NCBI GenBank assembly: GCA_018714965.1 | Contig: DVML01000007.1 | Coordinates: 1 to 64,000 of the forward strand | From: Fimihabitans intestinipullorum | Lineage (GTDB): Bacteria > Bacillota_I > Bacilli_A > RF39 > UBA660 | Direction: 5' to 3' | DNA: 64,000 nucleotides | Shown here: piece after piece, positions 25,596-34,940 of the stretch | Numbering within the stretch: the stretch's first letter is position 1 | Layout of the letters: each line of letters begins with the position of its first letter | Program-made: the position numbers and the translations under genes | The notes under the pieces: model-generated | What the model was told of the DNA's origin: nothing | Databases searched by the model: none | Seen by the model: the letters and a program-made list of their open reading frames with translations, nothing else

Positions 25596-25617
25596 AGTGG
25601 AAACACTCTATTTTTTA
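25591..25617 (+). terminator. Terminator of the rhodanese gene
   Basis: AATAGAGTG (25591-25599) and CACTCTATT (25604-25612) enclose a GAAA tetraloop, followed by T6. Confidence 0.88.
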
Positions 25618-25633
25618 TATGGAATAGAAAGTA

Positions 25634-25663
25634 TTTTCATTTTCCTTTAATTTGTATTATAAT
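25634..25663 (+). promoter_or_regulatory. Promoter of rmuC
   Basis: TTTTCA (25634-25639), 18 bases, TATAAT (25658-25663). Confidence 0.55.
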
Positions 25664-25691
25664 GGAAAGTAGGATAAGAAAGGAGGAACAT

Positions 25692-26759
25692 ATGGATTAT
25701 ATAATTATAGGATTACTTGTTATACTTTTGATTCTTGTCGTTATAAGTCTTATGAAAAACATTAACGAATCTAATATAACTGAGCGGTTAGGGAAATTAG
25801 AAACAGAAGTGATTCGAGAACTTGGGGAGTTTAAAATAGATTTAAATAAAGGAATGAACGAAGATTTTAACTCACTGAATGAAAAAATGGAAGAAAAACT
25901 TCGTATGATTAACGATCGAGTCAATGAACGACTCGATGAAAATTTTGAAAAGACGAATAAAACTTTTACATCTGTTTTAGAAAGACTTTCCAAAATCGAC
26001 GAAGCACAGAAAAAAATAGATTTACTTTCAAATGATATTGTTTCGTTACAGAGTGTATTGACGGATAAGAAAACGAGAGGTATTTTTGGTGAGGCAAACT
26101 TATCTCACATTATGTCCAGCGTATTTGGAGAACATAATGATAAAATATATCAATTACAGTATTCTTTCGAAAATGGAACGATCGCAGATTGTGTTTTATT
26201 TGCACCTGAACCACTTGGAACGATCGCAATCGATTCGAAATTTCCGTTAGAACACTATCGTATCATGGTAGATAAAAGTCGTAGTAATGCAAGCAGAGTA
26301 GAAGCAGAAAAGCAATTTAAACAGGATATGAAAAAGCATATTGATGCGATTGCATCGAAGTATATTATTCCTGGAATTACTAGTGATCAAGCAATTTTAT
26401 TTTTACCGGCAGAAGCTATTTTTGCAGAAGTCAATGCATATCATAGTGAAATTATTGAGTATGCTTATAAACGAAGAGTTTGGATTACTTCCCCGACAAC
26501 TTTAATTAGTACTTTAACGACAATTCAAATGATTATTAAAAATATGGAACGTGATCGATATGCATCGATTATTCATCAGCAACTTCGTTTGTTAGATGAA
26601 GAATTTAAGCGGTATAAAGATCGCTGGGATAAACTATCACGTAGTATTGATACAGTAAGTCGAGACGTAAAAGAAATACATACAACGACGACAAAAATTA
26701 CAAAGAGATTTGATTCAATCAATCAAGTAGAAATGGATGATATACATGAAATTCAATAG
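25692..26759 (+). CDS. rmuC: RmuC-family DNA recombination protein
   Basis: The 355 residues begin with a membrane helix (about 2-20), continue with a coiled coil (about 30-115) and end in the RmuC nuclease-like domain, with IAIDSKFPLEHY and FLPAEAIFAEV. RmuC limits recombination at inverted repeats in E. coli. The frame extends upstream, but the ATG at 25692 follows AGGAGGAACAT and puts the helix at the N-terminus. The last bases overlap the next gene. Confidence 0.9.
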   Translation: MDYIIIGLLVILLILVVISLMKNINESNITERLGKLETEVIRELGEFKIDLNKGMNEDFNSLNEKMEEKLRMINDRVNERLDENFEKTNKTFTSVLERLSKIDEAQKKIDLLSNDIVSLQSVLTDKKTRGIFGEANLSHIMSSVFGEHNDKIYQLQYSFENGTIADCVLFAPEPLGTIAIDSKFPLEHYRIMVDKSRSNASRVEAEKQFKQDMKKHIDAIASKYIIPGITSDQAILFLPAEAIFAEVNAYHSEIIEYAYKRRVWITSPTTLISTLTTIQMIIKNMERDRYASIIHQQLRLLDEEFKRYKDRWDKLSRSIDTVSRDVKEIHTTTTKITKRFDSINQVEMDDIHEIQ

Positions 26760-27363
26760 AAAATTTAATTTGATTTTAGTATGTATTGCAATTTGCTGTG
26801 GGTTATATCTTGGAATCGATAAGATGATATCGGGGGATATTTATAGTGCACTAATTCGTTTCGCAATCGTTCCTGTTATGTTGGTACCATTGATTTTGAG
26901 GAAGGTATTTCATCGAGAAATAGGAGCTAAATTAGAGACGATCTATTTATTATTTGTATTTTGCGCACACTTTTTAGGATCTATTATAGATTTGTATCAT
27001 AGTGTACCTGGATATGATAAAGTAATGCATTTACTTTCTGGAAGTGTTTCTGCGTTGGTCGCATTATACGTCTTGATTAAATTGAATCAATATAGTGAAA
27101 AATCCTTGTTTTTCAATGTGCTCTTTATCATAGCTTTTACGATTATGATTGCTGGTTTCTGGGAATACTATGAATATACGTGCGATCAGTTATTTCAAAA
27201 AGATGCTCAAAATGTATTAACCACTGGAGTAGGAGATACAATGCAAGATATGATTGCTGCGACGATCGGTAGTATTTTGGTCATTATCATGTATTTATAT
27301 GAAGTGTTATCTCATTCAAATTGGTTTATTACGAGATTTATGAAAGAGACAAGAGAAAGCTAA
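26746..27363 (+). CDS. YjdF/DUF2238-like membrane protein
   Basis: The 205 residues contain about six membrane segments. Conserved pieces are YDKVMHLLSG, GFWEYYEYTCDQLF and GVGDTMQDMIAATIG, a pattern I associate with the DUF2238 (YjdF) family, whose function is unknown. The ATG at 26746 lies inside the end of rmuC and has only a weak GGATGA site, so translation is probably coupled; an ATG at 26737 is the alternative. Confidence 0.7.
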   Translation: MKFNRKFNLILVCIAICCGLYLGIDKMISGDIYSALIRFAIVPVMLVPLILRKVFHREIGAKLETIYLLFVFCAHFLGSIIDLYHSVPGYDKVMHLLSGSVSALVALYVLIKLNQYSEKSLFFNVLFIIAFTIMIAGFWEYYEYTCDQLFQKDAQNVLTTGVGDTMQDMIAATIGSILVIIMYLYEVLSHSNWFITRFMKETRES

Positions 27364-27392
27364 GAGGAAAAATAAATATCTTGTTGTAAGAT

Positions 27393-29048
27393 ATGAGTAT
27401 GGAGAAACAACGAAAAAGAAAATATTTATCTTATCGAGAGTTGAAAGAATATGGATATGAGAAACCATATTCTTTTTTGATGCAAGCATATTTAAGAGTT
27501 CATCATGCGATGTGGCTTCGCAAAAAACTAAAAGAGGAAAACAAGTATTTAAATGAAATGTATGAAAATATTGATTCTAATATCGTTTTAGATGAAGTTC
27601 AAAGAAAAGTTATCGTATGCGAAGAAGATCATATTTTTATCGTAGCTGGAGCAGGAAGTGGAAAGACGACAACGATTGTTTCAAAAGTGAAATATTTAAT
27701 TGAGAAGCAGAGTGTCTTAGCTGAACGAATTCTTGTAATAACATATACAAATCAAGCCGTGAATGAATTGAAGCAGAGACTTCATCAAATGGTTGGAGAT
27801 TCAGTAAAGGTTATGACATTTCATAAATTTTGTCTCGATTTGGTACAAACATATGAGCATGAATACTATGTTTGTGAGGATGATTCAGAGATTATTTTAG
27901 ATGTTATTTTCGAATGGAAGCAAATGCATCAGAAACAATATGAACAGTTACGGTATTTTTATTATGATGAATTTGAGGTGCCGATAGATCATCCTCGATC
28001 ATTTTTGAAAAAATGTCAAAAATTTATATCACAGTTTTTAGAGTTAGGATATGTTTTAGATGATTTTATCATGTGGAAAGAACAATATTCAGACAACAAA
28101 TCTATTTTAATATTTATAGAATGTATCGAGTGGATATATAGGAGATATTTAATTGTTTTAAAAGAAAATGATCTGATTACATTTTCACAGATGATTCAAA
28201 AGGCACAAGATGTTTTAATGAAACGAGAAATAGAAATTCCCTATGAATATGTATTTGTCGATGAATTTCAAGATATTTCTAAAATTCGTTATCAGTTAAT
28301 ACGAATTTTAATGGAGCGATTGCAAGTTAAGACTGTATGTGTAGGAGATGATTTTCAAGCGATATATTCATTTGCAGGATCCGATGTGAGATTTTTCTTT
28401 GACCAGATGAACTATCCATATGGTATGGAAGTGTTTTACATTGTGAATACTTACCGAAACAGTCAACAATTGATTACGATCGCAGGAGAATTTATTATGG
28501 AAAATAAATTGCAATTAAAAAAGAAATTGCGGTCGTCTCATCGTGAAAATTTTCCTATTGTTCTTTTTCCCTATCAGGGGAATATCACTTCCATATTGCG
28601 TCATATATTAAAGGAAATTTATCTATGTCATAAGAATGCCTCAATTTTATTTCTAGGAAGATATCAGTTTGATGAAAAATTAATATGGGAAACGGGGCTA
28701 TTTGTAAAGAAAGAAGAACGGATATTTTGCGAAAACTATCCAACATTAGAACTTGTTTTTTATACAGTTCATCAGGCAAAAGGGTTAGGATTTGACGAAG
28801 TGGTTCTTTTGAACGCAAGTAAAGGAAGATACGGATTTCCAACAGAAGTAGAAGCAGATAGAATTGATCAGATATTAAGACAGGGGAATAAGAAAGAACA
28901 GCTGATGGAAGAAAGACGGTTATTTTATGTTGCACTTACGCGAACAAAACATAAAGTGTATATATTGTATCCGAAATACAGAGTTTCTTCTTTTATCAGA
29001 GAAATACAAAAAAAGAAACATGTAGAAACGAAGTCGATTGTTTCATAA
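27393..29048 (+). CDS. UvrD/Rep-family superfamily I DNA helicase
   Basis: This 551-residue ATP-dependent helicase shows the full motif set. Motif I is GAGSGKTTT, motif II VFVDEFQDIS, motif III VGDDFQAIYSFAG, motif V VHQAKGLGFDEVVL and motif VI FYVALTRTKHKVY. It is shorter than PcrA/UvrD (about 700-750) and closer in size to HelD-like or accessory helicases. A charged N-terminal extension of about 70 residues precedes the Q-motif. Likely role: unwinding in repair or clearing stalled complexes. The start is uncertain because the local ribosome site is weak. Confidence 0.88.
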   Translation: MSMEKQRKRKYLSYRELKEYGYEKPYSFLMQAYLRVHHAMWLRKKLKEENKYLNEMYENIDSNIVLDEVQRKVIVCEEDHIFIVAGAGSGKTTTIVSKVKYLIEKQSVLAERILVITYTNQAVNELKQRLHQMVGDSVKVMTFHKFCLDLVQTYEHEYYVCEDDSEIILDVIFEWKQMHQKQYEQLRYFYYDEFEVPIDHPRSFLKKCQKFISQFLELGYVLDDFIMWKEQYSDNKSILIFIECIEWIYRRYLIVLKENDLITFSQMIQKAQDVLMKREIEIPYEYVFVDEFQDISKIRYQLIRILMERLQVKTVCVGDDFQAIYSFAGSDVRFFFDQMNYPYGMEVFYIVNTYRNSQQLITIAGEFIMENKLQLKKKLRSSHRENFPIVLFPYQGNITSILRHILKEIYLCHKNASILFLGRYQFDEKLIWETGLFVKKEERIFCENYPTLELVFYTVHQAKGLGFDEVVLLNASKGRYGFPTEVEADRIDQILRQGNKKEQLMEERRLFYVALTRTKHKVYILYPKYRVSSFIREIQKKKHVETKSIVS

Positions 29049-30332
29049 TGTTTCTTTGGTATATACTTTTCTAGTAATTACATTGCTGGAATTGATTAGA
29101 AATTCTTTATTTAAATAATCGTAGTAAGTTCCTGGAGTAATAATTCCGTTAATTGCAAGGACGCCTTTTCCTAGAGAACCCAAGATATAGTCCACGATCA
29201 TGGCACAATTCGTTTTTAAGACGAAAAACTTTTTATGCTTTCCGCGCGTAATTCTTTTGAACTTAGCATTGGCTAGTTTATAGAGATCGCTAGACATGTC
29301 ATTAAAGTCACCGTTGGGAATTTTTCCCATTTCGTATAATTGTAAATCGGGATAATAATCTTCGGTATCTGTCGATATTAAATCCTGAATTCTTTTTTGT
29401 ACTTTTTGTTTTTGCTCAGATGTTAAAGAAAGTCCAAAGATGACGAGATAGCGATTTTTATTTTCGATCGCGTAATGGATATATTTTTCTTTGTCGGCAA
29501 TGCATATAATTCCGTCCCCAATTGAGTCGAATAGCTTTCTAGAGTGTCGATTGTAGTTTCCGTAGGAGTATATTTTGTTTTCGAAGGCTACTTCTACATG
29601 TCCCATAGAAGCTGATCCATTTTTGGCCAGATGAATGATAACTTCAATATCTGGAGTCGAATTAGATTTGCTTGCATTAAAATGTTTGGTGTCATGTTCT
29701 ACCTCTAGCATGTCATTAATACGAGATAGTAGTTTTTGGGGAATGAAAGCCGTAAATAATAATGGGAGTGACACTTTGATTCTTTCCTTCATTCGGTTTG
29801 TTATTGTAGTGGGTAAGATCATTTGAATGAAATCGATAAAATAAGAAATTCCTAAGAAGATTAGATAGATTCCAATGACGATTTCAGCATATTTCATATT
29901 ATCCGTAGGTTTATAAATGAGAAGAATTGCGAAAATGAGAGTTGCGATTCCTTTGCATAAAACACTAAAACTACCACGAATATGATATTTAAAATATATG
30001 ACATAGTTGATGAAATGTAAGGCACTCATGACGAGAATATAAAACCCAAAAACAACAGTAAGACTTTTTAATATAAATGGGGTTTGATATTGAATAAAAG
30101 TGGCAAATAATAGTTGAACACCACTTTCCACAAGCGTAGCCGCAATTTTTCCACGTCGTTTTATTAAAATCATTATAAGTTGAAGAACAGCACGAAAAGA
30201 AATACCAATAGATAGAAGGAATAAGATCAATTCCATCAAGGTTGTACCATTGATGCAAGTAAAAATACCAATGATTATAAAAAAAACACTGATTGCAAAA
30301 AGGGTATAAGTTTCAATTTTCTTTTGAATCAT
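29043..30332 (-). CDS. DUF308-type membrane domain fused to a permuted papain-like domain
   Basis: The 429 residues combine an HdeD/DUF308-like block of about six membrane segments (residues 1-190) with a C-terminal domain. That domain has His in SMGHVEVAF and, later, Cys in KTNCAMIVDYIL. The order His before Cys is that of circularly permuted papain-like (NlpC/P60, YiiX, DUF4105) proteases. Start choice: GAGGTG is 6 bases upstream of ATG 30332. It overlaps the convergent helicase by 6 bases. Catalysis would be amidase or peptidase. I do not know this fusion as a named family. Confidence 0.65.
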   Translation of the reverse strand: MIQKKIETYTLFAISVFFIIIGIFTCINGTTLMELILFLLSIGISFRAVLQLIMILIKRRGKIAATLVESGVQLLFATFIQYQTPFILKSLTVVFGFYILVMSALHFINYVIYFKYHIRGSFSVLCKGIATLIFAILLIYKPTDNMKYAEIVIGIYLIFLGISYFIDFIQMILPTTITNRMKERIKVSLPLLFTAFIPQKLLSRINDMLEVEHDTKHFNASKSNSTPDIEVIIHLAKNGSASMGHVEVAFENKIYSYGNYNRHSRKLFDSIGDGIICIADKEKYIHYAIENKNRYLVIFGLSLTSEQKQKVQKRIQDLISTDTEDYYPDLQLYEMGKIPNGDFNDMSSDLYKLANAKFKRITRGKHKKFFVLKTNCAMIVDYILGSLGKGVLAINGIITPGTYYDYLNKEFLINSSNVITRKVYTKETL

Positions 30333-30399
30333 CGGCATCACCTCGATAGTATTATACAATAGAAAACTTGATAAAAATAGACAAAATCATAAAAAAATG

Positions 30400-30428
30400 T
30401 TGAAATACTTGTGAAAGTTAGTTATAAT
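30400..30428 (+). promoter_or_regulatory. Promoter of the acidic coiled-coil protein
   Basis: TTGAAA (30400-30405), 17 bases, TATAAT (30423-30428), followed by AAAGGGAGGA (30441-30450). Confidence 0.75.
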
Positions 30429-30455
30429 ATTAGGTAGAATAAAGGGAGGATAAAA

Positions 30456-32027
30456 ATGGGGAAATTATCAATAGTAGAATTAGGACAACCAATGGAAGTT
30501 GATGTTGTTCGTTATTATAAAAAAAATGATACAAATTATTTCATGTATACAAAAAATGAAATAGACGATCAAGGATATGTAAAATTATATGCTGCAAAAA
30601 TATCTGAAGAAAATGGGATACTAAAAACGACGGATATTACAAATCCTACGGAGTGGAATGATGTTAAAAATACGATGAAACAAATCGTACGCGATAATCG
30701 TGAATTAAGTCCTGTTTCTGTAGAAGATCTAAATGTGGCAACATTAAAAGGGTTAGAATTAACAGAACGTCATGTTTTTAAATTAGCGGAGAATATCGTA
30801 TCCTATTTAAGTGCAAATCAAAAGCAGTTTGAAGATGAAACAAAAGATAATTTTTCTTTAGAACAATTAGTTGAAGAAACTCCAGAAGCGCCAACGACAT
30901 TTGATCAAGTGGTATCAGAAGAACCACAGAATCAAGTGGAAACTCCTGTAGAAGAGAGTAACCCATTTCAAATGTTTACGCCAGCACCAGAGGAGACACC
31001 AAAAGAAAACGTTTCATTTGATCAACCATATGAGCCAGCTTCAATGGAACCAGCAGTTGCAACTCCAGTTGAAGAGCCTCAACCAATGATTGAAGAAGCA
31101 AAACTTAATATAGGAGATAAAGAAGCGATTGAAGAATTGGATTTAAGTGGCATTAACTTGAAAAATTCTCAAGATAATATAGCGACAGATGAATCTTTGT
31201 TAGCTCCAAAAATGGAAACGGATGATAGTGTTTTTTCTACATCTGAGAATTTTACATTACCACAAGAAGAATTGAAAGATGTTACTTTAATGAATGTTGG
31301 TGAAGAAAATAATAATGCAACATCATCTTGGGAAAACTTTGAAATGCCAGTGACACCAGTATCTGAAACAACGGTAGAGGAATCAACTGGTGATGCTGTT
31401 GTAACTTCAACAGAAAAAGCAGAAGAACATAAAGGCTTCTTCGGAAATTTATTTGGTAAAAAGCATCAGGAGAAAAAAGAGGAAGAAACTGTTATAGAAC
31501 CGACTTCTAATAAGGAAGAAGCAAAAAAATTATTTGCAAGTTTAGAGAGAAATGAAGTGCAATTACCTGTAGAGTCAGTTACAACAGAGTCTGAAGTAAT
31601 GATTCCAGAAGAATCAACAAAAGAAGATTCTATTGTGTTACCTACAGTAGAGCCGACAGATGAAGAGCCATTACAACCTATTTCAGTTGATAATGTGGTA
31701 CAAGAAGAACCTAAAGTAGAAGAAGCACAACCATTTAATTTCAACGGATTCGATCCATTAAATGAATCACCATCTTATGAAGTACCAAGTTTTGATTCAC
31801 TTGGATTAAATGACAATCGTGAAACTTCTGTAACAATAGAACCTGCAGCAACACAACAAGAGTCATCTACTGAGGAACAAGCAGATTTAACAGAGGCAAA
31901 CTATCAGACTTTATATTTTGATGAAAAACGAAAAGCTGAAGATTTGGCTGAAAAAGTTGAATCACTTCAAATGGAAGTGGATCAATTAAAGAAAAAATTA
32001 GAAGAAGTAAAGAACATCATATTATAA
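30456..32027 (+). CDS. Large acidic, mostly disordered protein with coiled-coil end
   Basis: The 523 residues match no family I know. A compact N-terminal domain (about 1-125; VELGQPMEVDVVRYYKK) is followed by some 330 residues rich in E, P, T, S and V with no predicted fold. This region contains a short basic patch (EEHKGFFGNLFGKKHQEKK). The last 45 residues form a coiled coil (LAEKVESLQMEVDQLKKKLE). Such a layout suggests a scaffold that binds partners at both ends. It has a good promoter and terminator and is expressed alone. Confidence 0.6.
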   Translation: MGKLSIVELGQPMEVDVVRYYKKNDTNYFMYTKNEIDDQGYVKLYAAKISEENGILKTTDITNPTEWNDVKNTMKQIVRDNRELSPVSVEDLNVATLKGLELTERHVFKLAENIVSYLSANQKQFEDETKDNFSLEQLVEETPEAPTTFDQVVSEEPQNQVETPVEESNPFQMFTPAPEETPKENVSFDQPYEPASMEPAVATPVEEPQPMIEEAKLNIGDKEAIEELDLSGINLKNSQDNIATDESLLAPKMETDDSVFSTSENFTLPQEELKDVTLMNVGEENNNATSSWENFEMPVTPVSETTVEESTGDAVVTSTEKAEEHKGFFGNLFGKKHQEKKEEETVIEPTSNKEEAKKLFASLERNEVQLPVESVTTESEVMIPEESTKEDSIVLPTVEPTDEEPLQPISVDNVVQEEPKVEEAQPFNFNGFDPLNESPSYEVPSFDSLGLNDNRETSVTIEPAATQQESSTEEQADLTEANYQTLYFDEKRKAEDLAEKVESLQMEVDQLKKKLEEVKNIIL

Positions 32028-32041
32028 TATGATGTTTTTTT
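32013..32041 (+). terminator. Terminator of the acidic protein gene
   Basis: AACATCATAT (32013-32022) and ATATGATGTT (32027-32036) form a perfect 10-bp stem with loop TATA, then T6. Confidence 0.9.
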
Positions 32042-32110
32042 ATGTTTGATACCTCATACAAGATAACATAAAGTAAAAAAGATGCGCATAAAATTAGGTG
32101 AGGTGGATCT

Positions 32111-33022
32111 ATGAAAAACGCTATTCGTTATTACTATAACTTATATGTGGAAAATATCCACCAAGCAGATCAACAGTATCGTTTTCAAATAGGCCAAGAT
32201 CATTATTTATTTGTCGTTGTCGATCTATCTTTGGAAGAAGTGATGGAAGTCTATCAACTTTCTACACAATTATTACAGCATGGAGTGTTATGTCATGAAA
32301 TCATCTTGAATCAGCAGAATCAAGTTGTAACAATTATAAATCAAAAGCCGTATGTACTTTTAAAAATGCGTTTTTATAAAAATGATCTGGTCATATTAAA
32401 CGATTGCTTTTATTTGACACAATATGGAATAGAAGCAAATAAGAGTGATCTTTTAAAGAGAAATGACTGGTATCAATTATGGACTTTAAAAATTGATTAT
32501 TTAGAATATCAAGTAAGTCAATTTGGAAAGAAGTTTCCAATTGTTCGTGAAAGTTTTGGTTATTTTATAGGTTTGTCGGAAAATAGTATTACGTTATTTC
32601 AACAGTTATCAAAAAAGAATGCTCCCCTTTGTGTTGCGCATCGAAGAGTTTATAAGAATCAAACTTTATCTGATTTTTATAATCCACTGAATTTTGTCAT
32701 CGACTTTCGTATCAGAGATATAAGCGAGTATTTTAAGATGCGATTTTTTGAAGGAATTCCTATATTAGAGGAAATAGAATCATATTTGAAAAGGGCAAAT
32801 CTATCAGAAGACGAATTACAATTGTTTTTTTGTCGTATGATGTTTCCTACTTATTATTTCGATCTGTATGAAAAGATTATAGCAGGAGAAGTTCCAGAGA
32901 AGGCTCTTTTGGATATTGTAGATCATGTTTTAGAATATGAAGAATTTTTAAGAGCATTATATTTAGTTATTTTAAAAAGAACTTTATTACCAGAAATAGA
33001 ATGGATAAAGAAAAAAATGTAA
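32111..33022 (+). CDS. YutH/CotS-like spore coat protein (kinase-like fold)
   Basis: The 303 residues look like the aminoglycoside-kinase-type fold of the CotS/YutH spore-coat family. There is an N-terminal lobe (YRFQIGQDHYLFVVVDLS), a hinge, and FYNPLNFVIDFRIRDISEYFKMRFFEG, which corresponds to the conserved DHPxRDxAE block. Catalytic residues of true kinases are not apparent. The GAGGTGG ribosome site is good. It would be made in the mother cell during sporulation. The family match is by pattern and moderate. Confidence 0.5.
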   Translation: MKNAIRYYYNLYVENIHQADQQYRFQIGQDHYLFVVVDLSLEEVMEVYQLSTQLLQHGVLCHEIILNQQNQVVTIINQKPYVLLKMRFYKNDLVILNDCFYLTQYGIEANKSDLLKRNDWYQLWTLKIDYLEYQVSQFGKKFPIVRESFGYFIGLSENSITLFQQLSKKNAPLCVAHRRVYKNQTLSDFYNPLNFVIDFRIRDISEYFKMRFFEGIPILEEIESYLKRANLSEDELQLFFCRMMFPTYYFDLYEKIIAGEVPEKALLDIVDHVLEYEEFLRALYLVILKRTLLPEIEWIKKKM

Positions 33023-33039
33023 GATTAAGATCTTACATT
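33016..33039 (-). terminator. Terminator of the NifU-like gene
   Basis: AATGTAAGAT (33016-33025) pairs with ATCTTACATT (33030-33039). On the minus strand it is followed by a T run (complement of the A run at 33009-33015), so it serves the minus-strand gene. Confidence 0.75.
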
Positions 33040-33258
33040 GACAACTTCTTTAATTTCTGGAATCTCTTCTTTTAATGCGAATTCAATCCCATCTTTTAAT
33101 GTGTAGTCTAACATTTCACAGTTAGAACAAGCCCCAGTCATTTGTATATATACAATATGATCCTGGTATTTAATAAATTCAATATTTCCACCTTCTGAAA
33201 TTAAGAAAGGCCTTAATTGATCTAAGACATCTATAATTTTCTTTTCTGTTTCTGACAT
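33025..33258 (-). CDS. NifU C-terminal domain iron-sulfur scaffold
   Basis: This 77-residue domain has the conserved GACSNCEML segment, with the CxxC that holds a transient Fe-S cluster, and GGNIEFI. Stand-alone NfuA/NifU-C proteins pass clusters to apoproteins such as ferredoxins. Of three possible ATGs, the one at 33258 lies 6 bases after AAAGGTG and is preferred; the annotated frame can extend to 33267. It is monocistronic. Confidence 0.88.
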   Translation of the reverse strand: MSETEKKIIDVLDQLRPFLISEGGNIEFIKYQDHIVYIQMTGACSNCEMLDYTLKDGIEFALKEEIPEIKEVVNVRS

Positions 33259-33311
33259 GTTCATCACCTTTACAAATTATACAATACATTTCTAAATTAG
33301 TAAACAACCTT

Positions 33312-33341
33312 TTGCATTTCTATAATTATCTATGCTATAAT
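33312..33341 (+). promoter_or_regulatory. Promoter of the S1-domain gene
   Basis: TTGCAT (33312-33317), 18 bases, TATAAT (33336-33341), with an extended TG at 33333-33334. Confidence 0.75.
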
Positions 33342-33360
33342 AAACAAAGAGGTGGGAACC

Positions 33361-33744
33361 ATGGCAAATTATAAGAAAGGAAATATAGTAACGGGAACGG
33401 TCACAGGAATAGAATCTTATGGTGTATTTGTATCTTTTGATGAATACTATAGTGGATTGATCCATATTTCTGAGATTTCTCATGGTTTTGTGAAAGACAT
33501 CCACGATTATGTAAAAGTAGGCGATGTAATCAAAGTAGAGATATTAGAGGTCGATGAAGAGACATCACATTTAAAATTAAGTATTAAAAATATCGGTGTT
33601 GAAAAACCAAAATCAAATCGCCGAAAAAAGAGAAAAATAGAGGAAACTGCGTCTGGTTTTCGTACATTAGCAAAGAAATTACCATATTGGATTAAGGAAA
33701 ATTTAAAAAAACAGGAAAATGGAATAAATTCTATTGACAAATAA
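33361..33744 (+). CDS. S1 RNA-binding domain protein (YugI/CvfD type)
   Basis: The 127 residues hold one S1 domain (about 5-75; KGNIVTGTVTGIESYGVFVSF, DYVKVGDVIKVEILEVD) and a basic tail. It resembles general stress protein 13 (YugI), a ribosome-associated translation regulator. A GTG at 33352 is in frame, but it lies within the ribosome site AGAGGTGG, so the ATG at 33361 is the start. The downstream tRNA promoter begins inside its last codons. Confidence 0.85.
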   Translation: MANYKKGNIVTGTVTGIESYGVFVSFDEYYSGLIHISEISHGFVKDIHDYVKVGDVIKVEILEVDEETSHLKLSIKNIGVEKPKSNRRKKRKIEETASGFRTLAKKLPYWIKENLKKQENGINSIDK

Positions 33745-33762
33745 ATATATAAATGTTATATT
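33734..33762 (+). promoter_or_regulatory. Promoter of the first tRNA cluster
   Basis: TTGACA (33734-33739), 17 bases, TATATT (33757-33762) with an extended TG. It overlaps the 3' end of the S1-domain gene and precedes tRNA-Val by about 20 bases. Confidence 0.8.
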
Positions 33763-33783
33763 TAATTACGTCCAGTGGTTTAC

Positions 33784-33860
33784 GGGCGCTTAGCTCAGTT
33801 GGTTAGAGCACCTGCCTTACAAGCAGGGGGTCATAGGTTCGAGTCCTATAGCGCCCACCA
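33784..33860 (+). tRNA. tRNA-Val (TAC)
   Basis: Acceptor GGGCGCT/AGCGCCC, anticodon loop CTTACAA, T arm GGTTCGAGTCC, encoded CCA. First gene of the cluster. Confidence 0.97.
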
Positions 33861-33869
33861 TATTTTTTT

Positions 33870-33945
<76 letters not shown>

Positions 33946-33950
33946 TCGAT

Positions 33951-34034
33951 GGGGGGATAGCGAAGTGGTCAAACGCGGCAGACTGTAAATCTGTTCCTTC
34001 GGGTTCAAAGGTTCAAATCCTTTTCCCCCCACCA
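33951..34034 (+). tRNA. tRNA-Tyr (GTA)
   Basis: Class II tRNA of 84 bases with a long variable arm; anticodon loop CTGTAAA; encoded CCA. Confidence 0.96.
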
Positions 34035-34061
34035 CTGATTATGACCAGTTTTACATAAATT

Positions 34062-34136
34062 TGCCTCGTAGCCAAGCGGTAAGGCACCACACTTTGACTG
34101 TGGCATTCGCTAGTTCGAGTCTAGCCGAGGCAGCCA
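34062..34136 (+). tRNA. tRNA-Gln (TTG)
   Basis: Acceptor TGCCTCG/CGAGGCA (weak U1-A72, typical of Gln), anticodon loop CTTTGAC, encoded CCA. Confidence 0.96.
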
Positions 34137-34143
34137 TTATTAT

Positions 34144-34219
34144 GTTCCGCTAGCTCAGTAGGTAGAGCATTTGACTTTTAATCAAAGGGTCCGGAGTTCG
34201 AATCTCCGGCGGGACACCA
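34144..34219 (+). tRNA. tRNA-Lys (TTT)
   Basis: Acceptor GTTCCGC/GCGGGAC with one G:U pair, anticodon loop CTTTTAA, encoded CCA. Confidence 0.96.
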
Positions 34220-34320
34220 TTTTGAATATTGCAAATCCATTGGATTTGTTTTATTTTTAACTATCGCTTGCATAAAATAGGATAGAAATTCATAGAATTA
34301 AAAAAAACATATAAAAAAGC

Positions 34321-34349
34321 TTGCAAAAATAAGATAGTTATTGTATAAT
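34321..34349 (+). promoter_or_regulatory. Promoter of the second tRNA sub-cluster
   Basis: TTGCAA (34321-34326), 17 bases, TATAAT (34344-34349). It lies in the 164-base gap between tRNA-Lys and tRNA-Leu, so the two groups are separate transcripts or have an internal start. Confidence 0.75.
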
Positions 34350-34383
34350 TTAAATTGTCTGATTTATATCAGGTCAATGTGTT

Positions 34384-34472
34384 GCCTGAGTGGCGGAATA
34401 GGTAGACGCACAGGACTTAAAATCCTGCGAGGGTTATACCTCATGCCGGTTCAAGTCCGGCCTTAGGCACCA
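34384..34472 (+). tRNA. tRNA-Leu (TAA)
   Basis: Class II tRNA of 89 bases; anticodon loop CTTAAAA; long variable arm; encoded CCA. Confidence 0.96.
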
Positions 34473-34475
34473 ACT

Positions 34476-34566
34476 GGAGAAATACCCAAGTCTGGTTGAA
34501 GGGACCGGTCTTGAAAACCGGGAGGTCGGAAACGGCGCGGGGGTTCGAATCCCTCTTTCTCCGCCA
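34476..34566 (+). tRNA. tRNA-Ser (TGA)
   Basis: Class II tRNA of 91 bases; acceptor GGAGAAA/TTTCTCC; anticodon loop CTTGAAA; encoded CCA. Confidence 0.96.
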
Positions 34567-34573
34567 TTTATAT

Positions 34574-34650
<77 letters not shown>

Positions 34651-34654
34651 ATTT

Positions 34655-34730
34655 GGTCCCGTGGTGTAGCGGTTATCACGTCTGCCTGTCACGCAGAAGA
34701 TCGCGAGTTCGATTCTCGTCGGGACCGCCA
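34655..34730 (+). tRNA. tRNA-Asp (GTC)
   Basis: Acceptor GGTCCCG/CGGGACC, anticodon loop CTGTCAC, encoded CCA. Confidence 0.97.
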
Positions 34731-34738
34731 TTTATTTT

Positions 34739-34814
34739 GGCTCTGTAGCTCAGTCGGTAGAGCAAGGGACTGAAAATCCCTGTGTCGATGGTTCGATTCC
34801 ATTCGGAGCCACCA
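34739..34814 (+). tRNA. tRNA-Phe (GAA)
   Basis: Acceptor GGCTCTG/CGGAGCC, anticodon loop CTGAAAA, encoded CCA. Last of the sub-cluster. Confidence 0.97.
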
Positions 34815-34940
34815 TTTTAATGTGAATATATACCACATAAGGAAGTAATACATTTTGTATTATTTTTTTTATTCCCTCTTTTTTTGTTAGCAAAAATATG
34901 GTATTATTATATATAGGATAAAATAGAAAGGGGAAGTTAT

